Below are positions 45,971-57,620 of a stretch of DNA of 64,000 bases, one piece after another. Numbering within the stretch: the stretch's first letter is position 1; each line of letters opens with the position of its first letter. The notes below the pieces were generated by a model, which saw nothing but the letters and a program-made list of their open reading frames with translations, ran no database searches and was not told the origin of the DNA. Source of the stretch: Asterias amurensis (lineage: Eukaryota > Echinodermata > Asteroidea > Forcipulatida > Asteriidae); assembly GCF_032118995.1 (NCBI RefSeq), contig NC_092657.1, forward strand, positions 15,420,181-15,484,180. Direction: 5' to 3'. The position numbers and the translations under genes are program-made.

Positions 45971-46039
45971 TGGGAAGGCACAAAAATGCTTGATCCTCCT
46001 TGGATCCTTGTAGGAGGAGGATCAAGTGTATACGCGGTG

Positions 46040-46132
46040 CTAGGCTCGGTTTTCAGCCAAGTAGAATGTTTCGATGAACCGTTTGTTTTGTACCATCAAA
46101 ATCTGAAACAAGATTGTTGTCATAACTTCCAT
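46040..46132 (-). pseudogene. FReD gene relic: signal-peptide region only
   Basis: Reads MEVMTTILFQILMVQNKRFI then ETFYLAENRA and stops, aligning with the first ~36 residues of the FReD genes minus a short deletion (the TCQSANQ region). The PAN-like and fibrinogen parts are absent. Upstream, about 450 bp match the 5' flank of FReD copy 3 (52893-53873), including a conserved GACGTCACCG site. This is a broken paralogue that kept its start region and probable promoter; transcription through it remains possible. Confidence 0.8.
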
Positions 46133-46295
46133 GGTGAATGTTGGTGGAATGTTTTTATGAAAATGATGACAAAGTCAAAACTATTTTGTTTGCGTTTCTC
46201 CCTTAACTGTCGGTTACAATGGTCCTGACAAAAAGCGGTTCACATGAGCCAAGTGTTTGGTTGCAACCAATTTTAACGCACTAAGCTCCACCCAT

Positions 46296-46303
46296 TGACG
46301 TCA
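46296..46303. promoter_or_regulatory. CRE-like TGACGTCA in conserved FReD 5' flank
   Basis: A perfect TGACGTCA within AGCTCCACCCATTGACGTCA, about 165 bp upstream of the relic start. The same neighbourhood recurs at 54046-54070, upstream of FReD copy 3 with CGACGTCA. Regulatory use is inferred from conservation only. Confidence 0.35.
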
Positions 46304-46383
46304 CCGTTTTGACAATAATGAGAAAGTGGTGGGGAAAACACAAACCGAAAACTTTGAGACAAACGACAGTATCATCAGTGACG

Positions 46384-46870
46384 GGTTTTGATTGGCTATA
46401 CCGATCTCGGTCAAGATCAATCAGTTGCGAACGCAATAACTTAAAATCTAGACTAATAACGATGTCCCCTCTATTAAATTGGCAATAACGGTTATAACAG
46501 CCAATAACGATTGTAACAGTTTGGATTGTTATGTGGATCGCACAGTTCGTACGTAAATTATACAATATAATACTACCACAGTTGAGCGCTGCGCAACTGA
46601 CAAACGCAAGTATCGTATGTTGCGGGCTTTGATAGGCTCTCCTTTTCTTGGTCAACATAATTTACTTGCGAATGCAATAACTTCGAATCTAGACTAATAA
46701 CGTTGTTCTCTCTTGGCAGTAACGATTCTACAATTATTTAATTTTTGTTTTCTTTTACGCAATCTCCATGATTTTGCAGAGTATTCGCTATAATAATTGC
46801 CAGACTTTCAAGATGGGGTTGTTGTTTGGATCGCACAATCAATACTTACATTACACAATAAAAACCAACC
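46384..46870. repeat. Family H tandem repeats in FReD 5' flank
   Basis: About two ~240-bp units with GGTTTTGATTGGCT, CAGTTGCGAACGCAATAAC, ATCTAGACTAATAACG, GGATCGCACAATCAATAC and GTTGAGCGCTGCGCAA. The same units lie upstream of FReD copy 3 (54140-54811). Confidence 0.7.
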
Positions 46871-47829
46871 ACAGTTGAGCGCTGCGCAATTTCAGTGTAC
46901 ATGTGTCAAAGCAACGTTAAGGGACTCCCACAATTATGCAATAGACTTAAAATTTACTGGCAGAGCAGATCGAGAAGAAAAAAATACCAGCTAAGGCATT
47001 TTATTCGCAATTACTTTGGCCATACTTTCATGTTGAGATGAGGTACTTTTATAGAACACGTTTGCACACCCTTTACATAAAATCAGCAACGGGAGTATCA
47101 ACCTGGCCGAAACGTTGCGGGAAGCAGGCCGTCCCCTACGCCGCTTAGTTGTGGTTGTATGAGATCGAGAGGATAAAAAAAAAAAAAAAAAAAAATAATT
47201 AGCGACCTTAAAACTCCAGCAATAATACCGATACCAACAGTGAAACATCCGCAGCGGAGCAAGAACAATTCTGAATATCGAGAAAACTAAAACAACAACT
47301 TTGAGAATTAATGTAAAACCGAACATTACAACTGTTTTAAATGCTAAATTGCGAACAATAAGTTCGAAAAATTGATGACTGATAAAATGCCTAGTGTACT
47401 CAAAGGCTGCTCAGACAAAATTGATCGACCCAACAAAGAATGCGAAACACCGTCCTATGGGTCATTTGGACGAAACGTGAAAATGGTATAGTTACCAACG
47501 CGAACCTGTTCCAGCTGATTTACCACAGCCCAATTCTTGGACCTGGCCCCGAAAATTAGCCTATAGAAATCGACCTTGATCGTAGCACAGACCCCTTTCT
47601 ATCAATTCATGAAAACAACTAGTGTCCTGGAACGTAATTATTGTGATTCCCCTATTCCAGTCACAATAAAATCAGATTCGTTATAACAATATACTTAGTG
47701 TCCTCTTTTAAATGATTTGTCCACCAAACAAGTTACAACATAAGTTAAATATATATTTGTGTTTAACTAAAAACTTCCACAGAACCACACCGTAACCAAG
47801 TCCCAAATTAATCAAATCAAACACATTTG
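46871..47829. other. Intergenic, no gene recognised
   Basis: An A run of about 20 bases lies at 47176-47196. Open frames have no support. Confidence 0.4.
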
Positions 47830-49801
47830 TTCACTTTTATCGTTTTATTGGTTTATTGTCTCACAACAGCTGCAAATATTTATTACAATATGCTCAAGTA
47901 GATCCAAAAACCGTGAAAGTTTAGCGCACATTAAACCATTTTTAAACTGTTAATTGTTGTCAGATATGATATGACAGTGTAGTAATAATGTTGAAAACAT
48001 AACGCAATAAATTGTGTCAAACAATCGTTAGCAGCAACACTTGCACGATCAATTACAGTTGAAGCTCATCTGCAATGCCACCATATTGAATTGTCTCAAT
48101 AAACTGCAATCAAACGGTGTTATTGTTTCCAAACAATGGAACAGAATATTTGTTGTTGGTGTACACTTTACTTTTTTTCTAATTGCAAATCCGTTCTTCT
48201 GAATAGACGTGTAACTAGACATTCATTTTATCCACAATTAAGTTTTGTCGATCAAAGTAAGATGTATTTGTAAGCGTCTTTATGATTATATAACATCGCC
48301 TTAACCCTTCTCCACCATTTAGCGCAGTATTTGCTAACCATCCGCAACAACAACAAATATACTCTCATATTCAGCATTGTATTAATTGATAGAGAGTAAC
48401 AAGTTTTCTTTAAAAGTCGCTAAAACACATAGTTCAACTCGAAGTGGTAAACCGCTTTGGAGCGACGTTTTGTTGTGTCTGAATTTCAATCTTTCTGAAA
48501 AGGACTATGGATGAGTAAACGTTTGTAAGCGTTCAAAAAGTGTTTTTTTGTTTTCGTTTAATCTAAGGCTAACACATAATTAAGAGTAACATGTTTTAAT
48601 TAAAATAACAACTAAATGAGAAACCTTCGTCATAATGGCCATTCTTAAATTGTACGAAGCCTTCCAATCATTTTTTTCATACTTAAATGAGTTAAACGCG
48701 AACAACTGTTTGAATTAGCATATCACAATAAATGTGATATCTGCTTCATCAGAATTTTACCACACATTAACAATTCCAAACAGGAATGTCGCTGTTCTAG
48801 TATTCTGTTTTCTATCACATATTCGGATAACTGTGTGTATCATCCATGGTCCACACAGAATATCTGTAGATTAAGACATAAATATTTGTTTTAATATAAC
48901 AAATCCTTTAAAAAATGTACCTTCCTATACACTCTGACACCAACAGGTGTTCGCAAAAACAGTTCACACATATTTGATATCTGCTTCATCAAATTCAAAT
49001 CACACTGTCAGCACACGTATTTCGTCAATCAAAAAGTGTTTTTGTAATATAGGCTAACACAAACACAATGAAGAGTTACATATTTAAGTAATTGAAGATA
49101 AACCTCCGTCATAATGTCATACCTTAAACATTCCAACAACAGCGAATGCGTACGCAAATGTGGTATCATGCTGTTGTACTAATTTCGCAATCATTCCGTC
49201 TGATCCATTTTTTGGGTCTTTCTCAGTTTGTTTAACTAAAATTTACACACAAAATGTTTGATTAAAATAGTTAGGCATATCAAATAAAGAACAACCTTTT
49301 TCAAATTATACTTTCTTAAACACTCTGACAACAAATACTGTTTGAATCAGCGGTTGTGATATCCACTTAATATTCAAATTTAAACCGCACATTGCGTAAT
49401 AAATGAAGTAAAGTTGCTCTGACAACAAGTGTTTGAATTTGTGATGTCCATTTCATCCAATTTAAACCGCACATCGCGTACTTATATAAAGGACAATTGC
49501 AAATGTGCTGGCTATCACTTCTTCTGATCAATCGTTCGTGCACTATTATTATTATTAATATAAATATTATTATTCTTATTAAGTGTTTTTCTTTCTAAGG
49601 CTTTTACAAATGAAATAAAATGTTGGACAAATAAGTCAAGTGCAAGAGAAACCTTCGTCACATTTCCGTCCTACATTCCCACAACAACAAATGTTCAACG
49701 TAGCAGTCCGCAAATTTAGTATGATCTTGATAAACTTAAGCTACATTCTTATTAGTCCTGAATAGGAAAGCTACTGTTGTACTGATCATTTTACTGTTTC
49801 A

Positions 49802-49988
<187 letters not shown>

Positions 49989-50195
49989 TTTTTAAGGTTT
50001 TTACAAAAAGTATTCGATTTAGATATATGTAAACAGAATACAAGTGAAAAACATTTTCAAAATGTAGTTTCTTAATCACTCTGACAACAACAACTGTCAC
50101 AGTGACTTAAACATTTCACAATAAAAGTCATATCCACTTCATTCAAATGAAACAACACCTTAAATATTCCAATAAGGGTAGGTTGCTGTTGTACT

Positions 50196-50196
<1 letters not shown>

Positions 50197-50227
<31 letters not shown>
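50197..50227 (+). repeat. Poly-T tract (31 bases)
   Basis: A continuous run of T. Confidence 0.95.
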
Positions 50228-50230
<3 letters not shown>

Positions 50231-50775
50231 TTAGACTCCGGAGTCAAAGTTTGTATTACTTAAATGTTTTTTTTTTCTACAATCTAAGGTCCACACAAAT
50301 TTACAAGCAGTTGAAAAAGTCGTTTTTGTTAACATAATAGTCCTTCTTAAAAATGTACCGTCTTTAACACTCTGACGACTACAAATGTTAGCAGTTGATA
50401 ATTTACAAGTCAGTCGAACAGTGCTCTGATTTGTTTATAAGGCTAACACAGATACATTTAAAAGTTATAGAAATAAGTAAAATGCAAGAGAAACCTTCGT
50501 CACAATTTCCTTTCTTAAACATTCCTTCAACGACACATTTGTTAAGTAGCAGCTTTTTAGTATCACCTTTACAAATTTGAACTACATACTGAACAGGGAA
50601 TTTGCACTGATCTTTTCAATCATTTCTTCTGATCCATTTTGTTCTTAATTAGTTTTACACACAAATGTTAACACAACAAGTATTTGATTTAGATAGTTAT
50701 GCATAACGAAAGAGAAACCTTCTTCCAAATGTATTTTCCTAAACACTCTGACAACAACTGTGTGGATAAGCAGTT

Positions 50776-51151
50776 GAAAATGCTATTTCAGATTTATGGC
50801 CCCGAACATTAAAAAAAAAAAAAATTTTTAGTGAATGGTATTTCAAAGAGTATCACCCGCTCTAACGAAAACAAGTTTAACTTTTACTTTTAATGGTCAG
50901 GAGCCATGGCAAACATTTAAAACGTTTCTTATAAAACACATAAGAATTTGTCACGTGATGTATTGTCGGGATCCCGACAAAAACTAATTTTAAGCACTTT
51001 ATTTCACTGCTACTATTAATTGGCAGAAATTTTCTAGCAATGGCTCAAATGAAAGCTTGTAACTTTCTCGACCCCCATCAAATTACCTATTCAGTTTTAA
51101 ATAAGTTTTTTAGGGGTCAAATCGGAAAAAAATCTGACACAGGAACTTTAA
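50776..51151 (+). repeat. MITE, family F
   Basis: A 376-bp copy with ends AAATGCTATTTCAGATTTAT and AATCTGACACAGGAACTTTA. The ends are more degraded than those of the copy at 9006. Confidence 0.75.
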
Positions 51152-51427
51152 ACAAAATGTGAAATCGGGCTTCATACAAACAAGAAACCCATTTTAATTT
51201 TTGTATTGTTTTATTCTGTTCCAAAACGAATGGCAAAAGTTGCAGTTCAGCAATTTCAAATTCCTCTTCCATTGATCTTTGCAATCATTTATTTCAAACC
51301 ATTTAGTTTAAACGAAATTAAGTCGGCATTGTGTACCATCCTGTTTTCCAAAATGTTTGATCAAAAAACAAAACTGTCATAACTTCTGTCATAACTACAC
51401 GCGAGTCCTTGCAACTGGTTATGTCAT

Positions 51428-51776
51428 TAAAGGACCACGTTGCCTTTGTTCGGACGAGTTGGTCTTTTATAAGCGTTTGTAACCGTTTATTATAACAAGC
51501 ATATGGTTAGAAATATGGTTAGAAAGAAGTAGAATACAATGATCCATACAAATTTGCCTCGAAATTGAGTGGTTTTCCTTTTACTTTGCGAACTAACACC
51601 GTCGACCGTGTTAGTCAACGATGCAAAAGGAAAACCGTGCAATTTCGAGGCATGTTTGTGTGGATCATTGTATTCTACTTTTACGATATCTTTCTACCTA
51701 TATGCATTTTATAACAAACGGTTACAAACGCTTTTCAGTGACCAACTCGACCGATCAAAGGCAACGTGTTCCTTTA
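51428..51776. repeat. Fold-back MITE, family D
   Basis: 349 bp, with ends TTAAAGGACCACGTTGCC and GGCAACGTGTTCCTTTAA. The arms pair along most of their length (AAACGGTTACAAACGC / GCGTTTGTAACCGTTT). Confidence 0.85.
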
Positions 51777-52005
51777 ACAGCCAACAGTAACTGACCAAAC
51801 AACACCACGATTTATATACAAAACGATTTATATACAAAAAATATATTGTTTATATTTTGTTTTAAAATAAAGCGATATTTTAATAAATAAATACCCAGAA
51901 TGTTAGGTGTCCCCATATTATGTGTATCCTTCGTTGTTATGTTATGAATGGGGAGGGCAGTATGCGAAATACTGTAGTGTGCTCAGTTTCAGTAAAACTG
52001 TTCAG

Positions 52006-52177
52006 TTAAGCACAGTTCATACTTCCTGCGAATGCGAATACGAAGCGAATTTGACGTTAATTTTACGTTACAACACTCCTCTCGCAGCGGTTTAACTCAG
52101 TTCGAATTTCGTTGCGAATTTGTGACGTCAACATTCGTGTCACATTCGCATTCGCAGGAAGTATGAACCGGGCTTTA
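52006..52177. repeat. MITE, family M
   Basis: 172 bp, with ends TTAAGCACAGTTCATACTTC and GTATGAACCGGGCTTTA. The arms hold GCGAATGCGAATACG / CATTCGCATTCGC. Confidence 0.8.
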
Positions 52178-52486
52178 CAACGACAGTGTATTTTTTTTGT
52201 TATCTAATAGTTAACATAATTATACTCACACGGTATACCGTCAAGCGATCTACAGTATTGAAGTTATCGAAATATTCATATAAAAGTAATGTCTCTCTTG
52301 AATTCAAGAGTTGTTCATGTCCATCGTTTGAACGAATTCGTCTACTTGAAGTGTTTGAACGAAAATGGTTTAAAATTCCAAGCAGGCGACTGCTCTTAAC
52401 ACGCAGGCATACACGCAGTGTGTTTTAAACTCGACATTTAGAAAAAATTGTTATTCATTGTGATTCTCTGTTTCGTATTTTTTTTT

Positions 52487-52879
52487 AAGGGTATATGTAC
52501 TTAAAAAAAACCCACAAACAATGTCCACAGATTTCCATTAAACTTTCACCGTATGACGATTATGATAGTAGAAAGCTTACCTTGAAATTTGACTTACTGT
52601 GGTGCTGAACTTTTTGAGAACTGAGTAAAAGTAATAGTTTTCGTCTAAGTTTTAGCATGTAAGTTTTTAACCAGTTGTGCTATGGTTTTGGTATAATATC
52701 ATAACTGGTCGCATGAGACGAAAATGATTTTGTGACTTGTTTTACTCATTTCTCAAAAACTACACAACCTTAGTAAGTAATATTTGAAGAGAAGCTTTCC
52801 ACTATCATTATCTTCAAACCCTGTAAGTTTAATGTAAATCTGTGGACATTTTGAAAAAGTACCCATTCCAAATCCTTTA
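52487..52879. repeat. Fold-back MITE, family B, at the 3' end of FReD copy 3
   Basis: A 393-bp copy with inverted ends around CAATGTCCACAGATTT and AAATCTGTGGACATT. An extra ~100-bp segment lies in the middle. It ends 13 bp from the stop codon of FReD copy 3, so the 3' UTR of that gene must run into it. Confidence 0.85.
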
Positions 52880-52892
52880 CATGAGGTGATTG

Positions 52893-53873
52893 TTACATAA
52901 CTTGCCGTATTTTCATGTTGCATTTCTTCAATATTGGTTCCGATCCTGTAATTCCTAGCCATCGTATTCCCTGAAAACTTCTCGGATCTAGTTGTGAATA
53001 GTATTTACCGTTCAGATGAGATATAATGCAAAGTCTAAACCACCAGGCACCTTCAAAATCAACGGCACAATTGTCAGTGCTATCTCTGTCGTTGTCCTGA
53101 TCCTTTGTTGTGAACGGTTGGCCATCATGCCATGTCAGTGCATCACCTGCTGTACTCTGAGCATTATATGAACCAACATGGAGAGTGTAGTTATCCCATG
53201 TAACAGCAAACTCACCATAATAAGCCCATGATGTGTTGGACTGCCAATCTTCCATATCTACTCTAAGCTCCCATTGACCTGACCCAGTAAGGTCACGCAG
53301 GATATTATTACCTAACCAGAACTCATTATGCAAATCACCAAACCCAGATTGGTATTCAGACCAGGTACGGTAGAAGTCAACAGAGCCATCTTGTCTCCTC
53401 TGGAACACGATCCAGCCTCCTCCATCTGTTTCCATATCACAGTAGACGTGTAAACCATCAGTCAGACTTGTAGGGTAGATGATGTGTAGACCATTGCTGC
53501 GGTAACCAACTTGATACAACTCTAGGCAACTGGTATAGCTTGTAGTGCTGGGTAGTGAAAATGACAAAGTGTCAACGTTGTCATCATAGTAGGCACTTAC
53601 TTGAATCTCAAGAAAGTCATCCGGGCTGTTAGCTCTGGTTGCATTATTCTACAGGCAAACGTGGTTTGTATGATAGTTGAATGATGCACATTGTGGATCC
53701 ATAGAGCAGTCTCGCCCACAGATCACAGGAGAAGATACTGTCTTCCACTGAAACACGTGATTTAGTAAGGCTCGGTTCTCAGCCAAGTAGAACGTTTTGA
53801 TGAATTGGTGGTTTTCACCCTGGCAGGTTTGTACCATCACAATTAGAAACAACATTGAAATCATTACTTCCAT
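52893..53873 (-). pseudogene. PAN-like/FReD gene, copy 3, one in-frame stop
   Basis: Same architecture as the other copies: start MEVMISMLFL with signal peptide, PAN-like CGRDCSMDPQCASFNY, then a TAG at codon 75 (53649-53651) right after HVCL, where paralogues have a residue before NN. The frame is otherwise kept for the remaining ~250 codons, including VYCDMETDGGGWIVFQRRQD, calcium loop DQDND and NCAVDFEGAWW. No frameshift is seen, so the nonsense change is recent, a polymorphism or a sequencing error. The pocket is unusual: the CHxxNLNG segment reads LCIISHLNGKYYS, losing the histidine next to the cysteine. If truncated, the product would be signal peptide plus half a PAN-like module. Downstream MITE at 13 bp. 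Confidence 0.85.
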
Positions 53874-54055
53874 GATTGAGATATGGTGGAATGTTTTTAC
53901 CAAAATTATACCAATTTGAAAACTGTTTGTGTTTTGTTTCTCTCTTAGCTGTCGGTTAAAATTGTCTGACACCGACACTTTGTCTTCGACAAAAGGGGAT
54001 CAAATGAACTAATTGTTTGGTTGCTGCAAATCTTAAGGCAGTTAGCTCCACCCAT

Positions 54056-54063
54056 CGACGTCA
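54056..54063. promoter_or_regulatory. CRE-like CGACGTCA in FReD copy 3 flank
   Basis: It lies in TTAGCTCCACCCATCGACGT about 180 bp upstream of the start, in sequence conserved with the relic's flank (46296). The site differs by one base from a perfect CRE. Confidence 0.3.
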
Positions 54064-54139
54064 CCGTCCTGACAATAATGAGAGAAAGGGTTTGGGACAA
54101 ACACAGACTGAAAACTTTGAGACAAAACGCCAGTATCAA

Positions 54140-54811
54140 ATGTGGCGGGTTTTGATTGGCTGTACCGATCTCGGTCAAGATCATTCAGTTGCAAACGCAA
54201 TAACTTAAAATCTAGACTAATAACGCTGTTCCCTCAATTGGCAATAAAGGTTATAACAGTTTGGATTGCCGTGTGGATCGCCAATCAATACGTACATTAT
54301 ACAATATAATACTACCGCAGTTGGACGCTGCGCAACTGACAAACGCCAGTTTCATATTGTGGGTTTTGATTTGCTCTCTTGTTCTTGTTCAAAATCATTC
54401 AGTTGCGAAGCAATAACTTTAAATCTAGACTATCGCTGGGCTGTCTATTGGCAATAACGATTCTACAATTAGGTATCTTTGTTTGTACTCCATCTCCATG
54501 CCTAGGCAGAGTATTTATCATCATGATTGCCATATCTTCACGTTTGACATGGATATGTGGATCGCACAATCGATACTTAAATTATACACAATAATTGTAC
54601 GAAAATTGAGCGCTGCGCATCTGACACACCCCAGTATCAAAATGTATGTGACGGGTTTTGATTGGCCGTACTATTCTCGGTCCGGATCTTTCAGATCTAG
54701 ACTAATAACGTTGTTCTCTCTATTGTCAGTAACGGTTCTACAATTATGTTTCTTTTCTTGTACTCATTGTCCATACCTAGGCAGAGTAATCGCCATCATA
54801 ATTGCCAAACC
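54140..54811. repeat. Family H tandem repeats in FReD copy 3 flank
   Basis: Three degenerate units with GGTTTTGATTGGC, CAGTTGC(A/G)AACGCAATAAC, ATCTAGACTAATAACG and TGTGGATCGC. It is bordered on the right by a family D MITE. Confidence 0.7.
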
Positions 54812-55149
54812 TTAAATGAACACGTTGCCTTGGATCGGACGAGTTGGTCTATCAAAAGCGTTAGTAACCGTGTGTTATGAAATGCATATGGGTAGAAAGA
54901 TGTTGTAAAAGTATAATACAATGATCCACACAAACATGCCTCGAAGTCAAATTTTTGACTCCCATAAATGGCGACCGTGTTAGTTCGCGACGTAAAAAGA
55001 AAAACAACACACATTTTCGAGTTATACTTGTGTGTATCATTATATTCTACTTTAAAAACATCTTTCTAACCATGTGCATTTCATAACAAACGGTTACTAA
55101 CGCTTTTTATAGACCAACTCGTCCGATCCAAGGCAACGTGTTCCTTTAA
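54812..55149. repeat. Fold-back MITE, family D
   Basis: 338 bp, with ends TTAAATGAACACGTTGCC and GGCAACGTGTTCCTTTAA. The arms meet near AAATTTTTGACTCCCAT. Confidence 0.85.
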
Positions 55150-56568
55150 GGCATTGTATACGCCATAACATAGGCCAGACCTTTAAGTAAAGAAAGAGTG
55201 TTTACAATGATCACGTTCCCGCATTATTGACATAAAGGTTTTACGATTAGGATCGATGTATCAGTCGAAACAGTCGCAACGCTGCTGATAAATGTTTTGT
55301 GTGATTACCAGTATACACAGAATAACAAAACTGTGAAAGTTTTGGTTTAACCTCCTGTGTGCTTTATGAGACACCTTCAAACTTCATCGGACAATCTGAC
55401 AAAGATAAATGCCTAAAGGGAATTCCTCGAATTCTAACATATGGTTGGACCTATGAAGCCCGTACACCGCGTTTACACTAGATCCTCATACAAGGATCCA
55501 AGAAGGACCGCATCCCGAAAGCGAGATCAAGCATTTTAGTGCCGCGTTCAACCTTTAGTATGATCTTGCACAATGTAAAACCACCACAGTTCAGTGCAAT
55601 TTCAGTGTACATGTCTCAAAATAGGCAAAATACTCCGATTTACTGGCAGCGCACATGGAGAAGAAAAATACCGACTTTAATGTCTTGTATTTGGCAACAC
55701 AATAGCCAGACTTTCATGTTGAGAGGGAATGTTTTTTATAAAACACGTTTGTACATTATTGACATAACAGTTTTCTGGAACTCTGTTACAGCTGTCGAAG
55801 ATGTAAACAGTAAACATGAGATAAAACAAAATGCTAATAACTTGGCAAATTATAAGTTATGAGATATTTTCTTCCACGGTCAAAAATGTCCCCTGGTATC
55901 CCAACTCGTGTATTAAAACCAGGTGAGCAACAGAGTGTACTGGGCCATATTCAAGCTGTTCCCTTTTGGGTCATTGTTGTCCAGTCCACAGCTGTTGCTC
56001 CCCTTCTGTTGTCCAACATTAGACACAACCTTAGCATGGATTAATCACTCGGATTAATTAATCCGTTTACAATGGTTCACTGTGAGTATGGTAAAGGAAA
56101 TGGCTCAGTGAGCTCTTAATACAATAGTCTGGTACCCATTTAAACCCATTTTAAGTATGCAGCACCGTCATCCAAATGGGCGAACGTGTCGCTATTCATT
56201 CACAATATTATCAAAGGTCCCCACTTACAGGTTAAAAGTTATTCCAAAATGGTCTTGTTTTTCTCACTTATTTCATGTTAATTTAGATTCGGATAGTTGA
56301 GATTATTTGGTACATTCAAAAATTAATAATTTCAAAAAGTCATTCGTTTAAACACTCATGCAGTTGTTTGATTTGTATTATCAGCAAACAATCTTTTGAA
56401 TGTCCACTCCACAAAATGACTTCCGCAAAATGTGTTAACACACATTTTCATAGTTTTAGTAAATTACTCTCTTATTCTACATCAAATTGTCTTTACAATA
56501 CATTATGTTGAAGGGCTTCTTATTAAACGCATATGTCGCTAAATGTTCAGAACAACATATAGATTCTG
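55150..56568. other. Intergenic, no gene recognised
   Basis: A word shared with the FReD relic's 3' side (CAAGGATCCAAG...GATCAAGCATTTT) lies near 55490-55540. Open frames lack support. Confidence 0.4.
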
Positions 56569-57191
56569 GTCCACTCATTTGTAAGCTCCCTTCTGGATAA
56601 CTGCAACTCTCTCTTGTTTGACATTCCCCAAAAAGACATAGCTAAACTTCAACGTATCCAGAATTCCGCTGCCCGTCTGGTCTCACGTTCTACTAAGCGC
56701 AAACACATCACTCCGGTTCTGAAAGAATTACACTGGCTTCCCATCTCTTTTAGAATTCAATACAAGCTCCTCATCACTACGTTTAAAGCAATCCATGGAA
56801 CATGCCCCAGCTACCTGTCTGACCTCATCATCCCTTATGTACCAGCCCGTCCACTCCGTTCATCATCACAACATCTTCTCACCATACCACCCGTTCGAAC
56901 TAAATCCTTCGGTTCAAGGACTTTCTCTAGTGCCGCCCCCCAACTTTGGAACTCTCTTCCTGGCTACATCCGCTCTCCACAGAGCATGGAACAATTCAAA
57001 ACTCTGCTCAAATCCCATTTGTTTTCTATTGCCTTCTGTTCAGTTTAATCCTTTCGTTTGCATTTTGTTAGCGTATTTTTTGTTATTGGTTGCTTTATTG
57101 TTTGCCTTTTGTTTTTTGTTAAGCGCATTGGTATTTCTTTCAGTTATGAAATGCGCTATATAAGAATTAGCTATTATTATTATTATTATTA
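56569..57191 (+). mobile_element. LINE (CR1/L2-like), 5'-truncated 3' end
   Basis: Encodes the C-terminal end of a reverse transcriptase: DNCNSLL, KLQRIQNSAARLVS, HWLPISFRIQYKLL, CPSYLSDL, SAAPQLWNSLP and LLKSHLF, ending in TAA at 57046-57048. This is the usual C-terminal signature of CR1/L2-type elements. The 3' UTR ends GCGCTATATAAGAATTAGCT plus (ATT)n at 57174-57191. The frame is open over about 160 codons, so the insertion is not very old. Confidence 0.85.
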
Positions 57192-57620
57192 TAGTGGCCA
57201 CACTAACATGTACCAACTTACTCCTGAAGAGGAGCAGTAATTGTTAAGTGTCTACATGTATAGCCAAACAGTCGTTTACAATATTATTATTATTTTTTTC
57301 TTTCGTATGAATACAATTCAAACCAACGACCTTGTCAAACTATCTGACTACATACCGAGCTAGACGAGTTGTTAGTAGCAGTGAGGATATTATAGTATAG
57401 TTAACAGTGAGCATACCTTTATCCGGAAGTTGATTTTTTTTCCCTCGTGTGTTAAACTGTTGATTTCATTTGGAGGGTCTTAATTGAACAAAAAAACAAG
57501 TTTATGTTTCGTAATTTCCCTGATGGCCTGGTGGCCCATACAAGATCAACACGTTCATATTTGTTTTCCATAATTGTATTCCATATTTTGTGTGTTCTTA
57601 ACTCTAAACATACTTTGAGT
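57192..57620. other. 3' flank of FReD copy 4
   Basis: A weak antisense tRNA-like sequence (GATTC-like box at about 57318) is present. Nothing else was recognised. Confidence 0.3.
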
